64,000 bases of DNA, taken from DASYKS01 sp035995205 (GTDB lineage Bacteria; Acidobacteriota; Thermoanaerobaculia; Multivoradales; UBA5704). The stretch lies in assembly GCA_035995205.1 (NCBI GenBank), contig DASYKS010000011.1, positions 62,001 to 126,000 of the forward strand, read 5' to 3'. The notes under the pieces are model-generated. The model had not been told where the DNA came from and made no database searches. It was given only the letters and a program-made list of their open reading frames with translations. This document shows, one piece after another, positions 61,180 to 64,000 of the stretch (positions are counted from its first letter, which is position 1; every line of letters begins with the position of its first letter). The translations under genes and the position numbers were made by a program.

Positions 61180-61784
61180 ACCTCTACGTCGAGACGAATT
61201 TCGTCTTGGAGCTTGCGTTGCTCCAAGAGCAGGCAGGAAGCTGCGACGAGATCCTGCGTCTTTGCGAATCCGGACGTGCGAAGCTCGTCATCCCCGCCTC
61301 TGCTGTCGCTGAAGCCTCGGCCACGCTCAACCTGCGCGGCATACGTCGGCAAGACATGAAGCAAAATCTCGATCGGGAGTTGCACCAGCTCGCGCGAACC
61401 GGTACCTACTCGCAGCGACTGCAGGGATTCCGAGAGATCACCGCCTTGTTGGTAGAGAGTGCTATCACAGAGGCTGCCCGTCTTTCCGAAATCAGTTCTC
61501 GCCTCCTCTGGGTCGCCGAGATCGTCTCCCTCGACGCCCTGATCCTAAGTGCAGCGGAAGATTTCCGGACAAACTACGACTTGCGTCCGCCGGACGCGCT
61601 CGTCCTTGCTTCGGTTCTCGGCCATCTCGGCGACGAACCTGGGGCTCCCAGTTGCTTTCTCAGTCGCGATTCCGACTTCGAGGATCCAAAGATCATCGAA
61701 GATCTCTCCCGCCGCCGCTGCAAACTCATTGGCCGTTTCGACCACGGCCTGGCTGCTCTCCTTGGCGAATCCTCAACCACCTGA
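61176..61784 (+). CDS. PIN-domain protein, cassette gene 2
   Basis: The 202-residue protein begins with the PIN strand LYVETNFVLELALLQEQA. A second acidic set is in IPASAVAEASATL, and late acidic residues are in LRPPDALVLASV and FLSRDSDFEDPKI. It is larger than VapC toxins because of a central helical insert (about 60-120). The GTG start overlaps the nuclease-like gene. A toxin-like or RNA-processing role with its partner is inferred. Confidence 0.78.
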   Translation: MNLYVETNFVLELALLQEQAGSCDEILRLCESGRAKLVIPASAVAEASATLNLRGIRRQDMKQNLDRELHQLARTGTYSQRLQGFREITALLVESAITEAARLSEISSRLLWVAEIVSLDALILSAAEDFRTNYDLRPPDALVLASVLGHLGDEPGAPSCFLSRDSDFEDPKIIEDLSRRRCKLIGRFDHGLAALLGESSTT

Positions 61785-61821
61785 GCGCAGGTTCTTGCTC
61801 GCCGATTTCTCATGACCTCGC

Positions 61822-62754
61822 ATGAGTACCTGGCAAGCACAGCAAGACCACATCAAGGCCACCTGCCGACGCTTGATCGATCAGCATGTGATCGAGCCAC
61901 TCTCCACGGCCGAAGGAGAGGCGAGCCGCTGGAACTTGTGCGAGCTGGCGTCTCTGATCGAGGGTCACTTCCACATCCAGTTAAACCTCACCGGGCTCTC
62001 CGAAATCGAACGCCTCGCCTACGAGAGCCGGGCCAGTTGGGACAGAGGCCCGCTCCCGACGCCTCACAGCGAGTGGCGCCATCCGTTCTGGCTGCTCGAC
62101 GACGGCCGACGCGTCGGCACGCTCGCCGTTCCGACGATGATCTCGGGGCGCGATCTGATCTCCGTTTCGAGTCTCTACGTCGATCCGGCGGCGCGCCGAG
62201 GCAACATCGCCCGCCGCGCTCTCGAAGCGGTTTTCCGCGCGGGCCTCGAACTGGGAGCCGGGGGTCTTCGGCTCGACACGAGCTGGATCTGGCAGCCTGC
62301 GGTGCGCTTCTATGCCCGCATCGGGATGTGGGTGCGGTCGTGGAAACACAATCTGGTCTTTACCTGGCAGGCGAACCTGCCGCCCTACCGGGTCGAGATC
62401 GGCGAGACCGAAGCTCGCTTTCTGATCGAGCAGGACGGCGGATGGCTGACAAAAGTGACCGCACGAAATCTCGGCGACCGGCTCGGCTGGGAGCCCATCG
62501 ATCTCGAACCGAGGCTCGGCGAGCCGTTCTACTGCATCCCGGGTACCTTCGCACTCCACCTCGCCCTGGCCGGCTGGCCGCTCATTCGCTCCGACGAGAC
62601 CTGGGAACGCCGCCACAACTGGTCCGACGCGGTCCAGCCCGAAGGCCTTGCCTACAAGATCGAGATCTTCGAGGCTATCGATCGCGAGCGTGGTTTCGAT
62701 GTCCGGACCCCGCGCATTCCGGGACTGGAGTACCGCGACTTGGATGAGATCTGA
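61822..62754 (+). CDS. GNAT-family N-acetyltransferase
   Basis: The 310-residue protein has a GNAT core at about 95-190. It includes SVSSLYVDPAARRGNIARRA, an acetyl-CoA loop of the R/Q-x-x-G-x-A type, and a later strand with FYARIGMWV. The extra C-terminal half is unrecognised. The ATG at 61822 was used. It lies 38 bp after the PIN gene and may be cotranscribed with it. Substrate unknown. Confidence 0.75.
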   Translation: MSTWQAQQDHIKATCRRLIDQHVIEPLSTAEGEASRWNLCELASLIEGHFHIQLNLTGLSEIERLAYESRASWDRGPLPTPHSEWRHPFWLLDDGRRVGTLAVPTMISGRDLISVSSLYVDPAARRGNIARRALEAVFRAGLELGAGGLRLDTSWIWQPAVRFYARIGMWVRSWKHNLVFTWQANLPPYRVEIGETEARFLIEQDGGWLTKVTARNLGDRLGWEPIDLEPRLGEPFYCIPGTFALHLALAGWPLIRSDETWERRHNWSDAVQPEGLAYKIEIFEAIDRERGFDVRTPRIPGLEYRDLDEI

Positions 62755-62769
62755 GGTCTCGTCAAGTTT

Positions 62770-62816
62770 GGAGTGCGCCGACGTGTCGGCGCTTTGATCG
62801 TGGCGACGTGAAGCCG
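62770..62816 (+). repeat. Dispersed double-palindrome element A, copy 4
   Basis: TGGAGTGCGCCGACGTGTCG and CGCTTTGATCGTGGCGACGT match the layout of copy 1 at 4360-4408. The second palindrome has decayed (GGCGACGTGAAGCCGC). The element runs directly into the stop codon of the convergent gene at 62817. Confidence 0.75.
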
Positions 62817-63677
62817 CTACCGCAGCCCGAACAAATACAAGAGCGCCGCATACCCGCTGGGCAACGACCGAGGTGGCGATTTAAGGTTCGCGTAGCGGAC
62901 GGCCATTTCGAGGAAGAACCGGGCATGGAAGAACGCCTCTAAAATCGGCCGGGTCTCTTCCGTCCAGCGTTGGTTGGCATCGATCTCGAATTTCTTGCCG
63001 GTTCCGGACTCGACGATCTGGACGAACCAGGGGTTGAGCGGAAGGTCCGGCGAGAGCGCTTTCAGCCGCTCGACGATCGCCTGAGTCCTCCGCTGGAGCC
63101 CAAAGACTTTGAAGCTCTGATGGTAGAAGCGGTAGATCGGATCCTCGTAGCCCCAGTGATCGCTTGCATCGGCGAGCAACTTTTCGAGTTGGGTCCGGTC
63201 GCGTTGGAGATTCTGGAGCAGAACCTGTTCCGCTTTGGGAGAACCTTCGGGCTCTGCGGCAACCGACGCTTTGGAGGCCGGGGCCATGTCCTCTGGCACC
63301 TTCGGCGGCTCGGGGAGCTCCGCCGCGATCTCCTCGGTCACCGGATCGTCCCAACGCCTAAAGCCTGGAGTCCGGCGCGCCTCTTCAAGCGATCGAATCC
63401 ACTCGACACGTCCGTGGGTGAAACGCACGATGTATTCGATCCAGTTCCGATCGGAGTCGTGGGTGTAGATCTCGACATCGCCATGCACCGGCCATTCGAT
63501 ATCGCGGCACGGACCTCTCGCAAACATCCCCCCTCGGGAATGGCGGATCAATCGACCATCGGGCGTGATCGTGTATCGCTCCATACCGCTGTCGAGACCC
63601 TTGGTCTGGTACTCCAAGTCCTGATGGTTGGCCACCGGCAAAAGGTACTCGCAGTGGATGGTGTCGAAGAGTCCCAT
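62817..63677 (-). CDS. Hypothetical protein, MGLFDTIHCEY-type N-terminus
   Basis: The 286-residue protein begins MGLFDTIHCEYLLP and continues QTKGLDSGMERYTITPDGRL. This is the start of a small family of unknown function seen in bacteria and phages as MG(L/M)FD proteins. A proline/alanine linker (about 120-150) separates it from a helical C-terminal domain (ILEAFFHARFFLEMAVRYAN). No catalytic motif is obvious. Its stop abuts element A copy 4. Confidence 0.65.
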   Translation of the reverse strand: MGLFDTIHCEYLLPVANHQDLEYQTKGLDSGMERYTITPDGRLIRHSRGGMFARGPCRDIEWPVHGDVEIYTHDSDRNWIEYIVRFTHGRVEWIRSLEEARRTPGFRRWDDPVTEEIAAELPEPPKVPEDMAPASKASVAAEPEGSPKAEQVLLQNLQRDRTQLEKLLADASDHWGYEDPIYRFYHQSFKVFGLQRRTQAIVERLKALSPDLPLNPWFVQIVESGTGKKFEIDANQRWTEETRPILEAFFHARFFLEMAVRYANLKSPPRSLPSGYAALLYLFGLR

Positions 63678-63751
63678 CGTTCAATTTCTCCGGTGCGGAT
63701 TTCGCTCGTCAGGCCGGCGCCGCGGCGTGTGCGCAATCCTAACGGTTATCT

Positions 63752-63800
63752 CCAGGCGCGATCTGATTCCCGTTTCCGGGTTATACGCCGTAGCGCCGCA
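63752..63800 (+). pseudogene. Possible fragment of a GNAT gene
   Basis: GCGCGATCTGATTCCCGTTT matches the GNAT gene at about 62149-62195 (GCGCGATCTGATCTCCGTTT). By eye the match covers about 45 bp at roughly 70%, with one indel, and encodes RDLIPVSGLYA versus RDLISVSSLYV. The frame does not continue. It may be a decayed duplicate or chance similarity. Confidence 0.35.
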
Positions 63801-63870
63801 CCCAAACGAACGTCGGCCGCCGCATCCAATGCCCGGGCTGATCGAAGCACTTTCAACGCCGCCCGCAACG

Positions 63871-64000
63871 GATACGGCTCGCAAACCAAGAATCCGGGAC
63901 GTAACCCCTGAATATGGGACGCATAGACGGAATACGGGACTGATGTTCGGAATACGGGCCGTATAGCCAGAAGCTGGGACGCTTTAGCTGATTACGAGAC
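63871..64000. repeat. 20-bp period array running off the right edge
   Basis: The core AATACGGGAC recurs every 20 bp: 63871 (GATACGGCTC), 63891, 63911, 63931, 63951, 63971 and 63991, with the second half of each unit (GCATAGACGG-like) more variable. Period 20 is not a multiple of three, so it is unlikely to be coding. The rest of the 63678-64000 gap holds the promoter-proximal end of the hypothetical gene and the possible GNAT fragment. The array continues beyond the window. Confidence 0.8.

Noticed and set aside
63871..64000. CRISPR array at the window end
   Set aside because: Period of 20 bp is too short and the repeats too degenerate.

Overview
The window is GC-rich, densely coding DNA with many 4-bp start/stop overlaps. 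I see no rRNA, tRNA, CRISPR array, transposase, integrase or phage structural gene. The gene content points to Acidobacteriota, most likely Thermoanaerobaculia or a close relative. The pointers are an orphan MacB-like permease of the ADOP type, a 919-residue protein made of LWxSDGTxxGT repeats, a zinc-finger/TPR protein, a TonB receptor and secreted FTP-type metallopeptidases. This placement is an inference from families, not from a marker gene.

Layout. 1-5.2 kb: a partial secreted carboxypeptidase-regulatory-domain protein, a membrane alpha/beta hydrolase, then about 1.2 kb without a convincing gene. That gap holds a 21-bp tandem array in exact register, palindromic repeats, a decayed 3' end of a second MFS gene and a lower-GC orphan membrane gene. 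5.3-14.4 kb (minus strand): a TetR-headed cluster of TonB receptor, SDR, acyl-CoA ligase, alpha/beta hydrolase, an FabH-like enzyme lacking two catalytic residues, and an MFS carrier. 14.6-21.7 kb: a DUF6585-like protein, two glycosyltransferases, a sulfotransferase, a DUF2238 protein and the ADOP permease. 22-36.9 kb: a giant membrane patatin, a VapBC-like pair, small envelope proteins, an esterase, the zinc-finger/TPR protein, a small secreted protein with 51-bp repeats, an HTH protein, the SDGT-repeat protein, a UPF0175/DUF3368 pair and a GT-C glycosyltransferase. 37-42.3 kb: two tandem paralogous metallopeptidases that share upstream and downstream DNA, and a small outer-membrane protein.

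42.4-52.2 kb (plus strand) is a tight seven-gene catabolic operon: two class III aminotransferases, an aldehyde dehydrogenase, a two-subunit CoA-transferase, a TolB/CehA-McbA fusion and an APC permease. It reads as import, deamination, oxidation and CoA activation of an amino compound. 52.3-54.8 kb is a STAND NTPase flanked by palindromes. 55.1-60.7 kb holds a Rieske oxygenase divergent from a GcvT-family methyltransferase and two PYROXD2/CrtI-like flavoproteins. This is a plausible undescribed N- or O-demethylation pathway that could feed the neighbouring amino operon. 60.7-64 kb holds a nuclease-like/PIN two-gene cassette, a GNAT enzyme, a hypothetical protein and a 20-bp-period array running off the window edge.

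The best candidates for new biology are the Rieske/GcvT/double-flavoprotein locus, the TetR-TonB-FabH-like cluster, the amino-compound operon, the nuclease-like/PIN cassette and the two short-period arrays.
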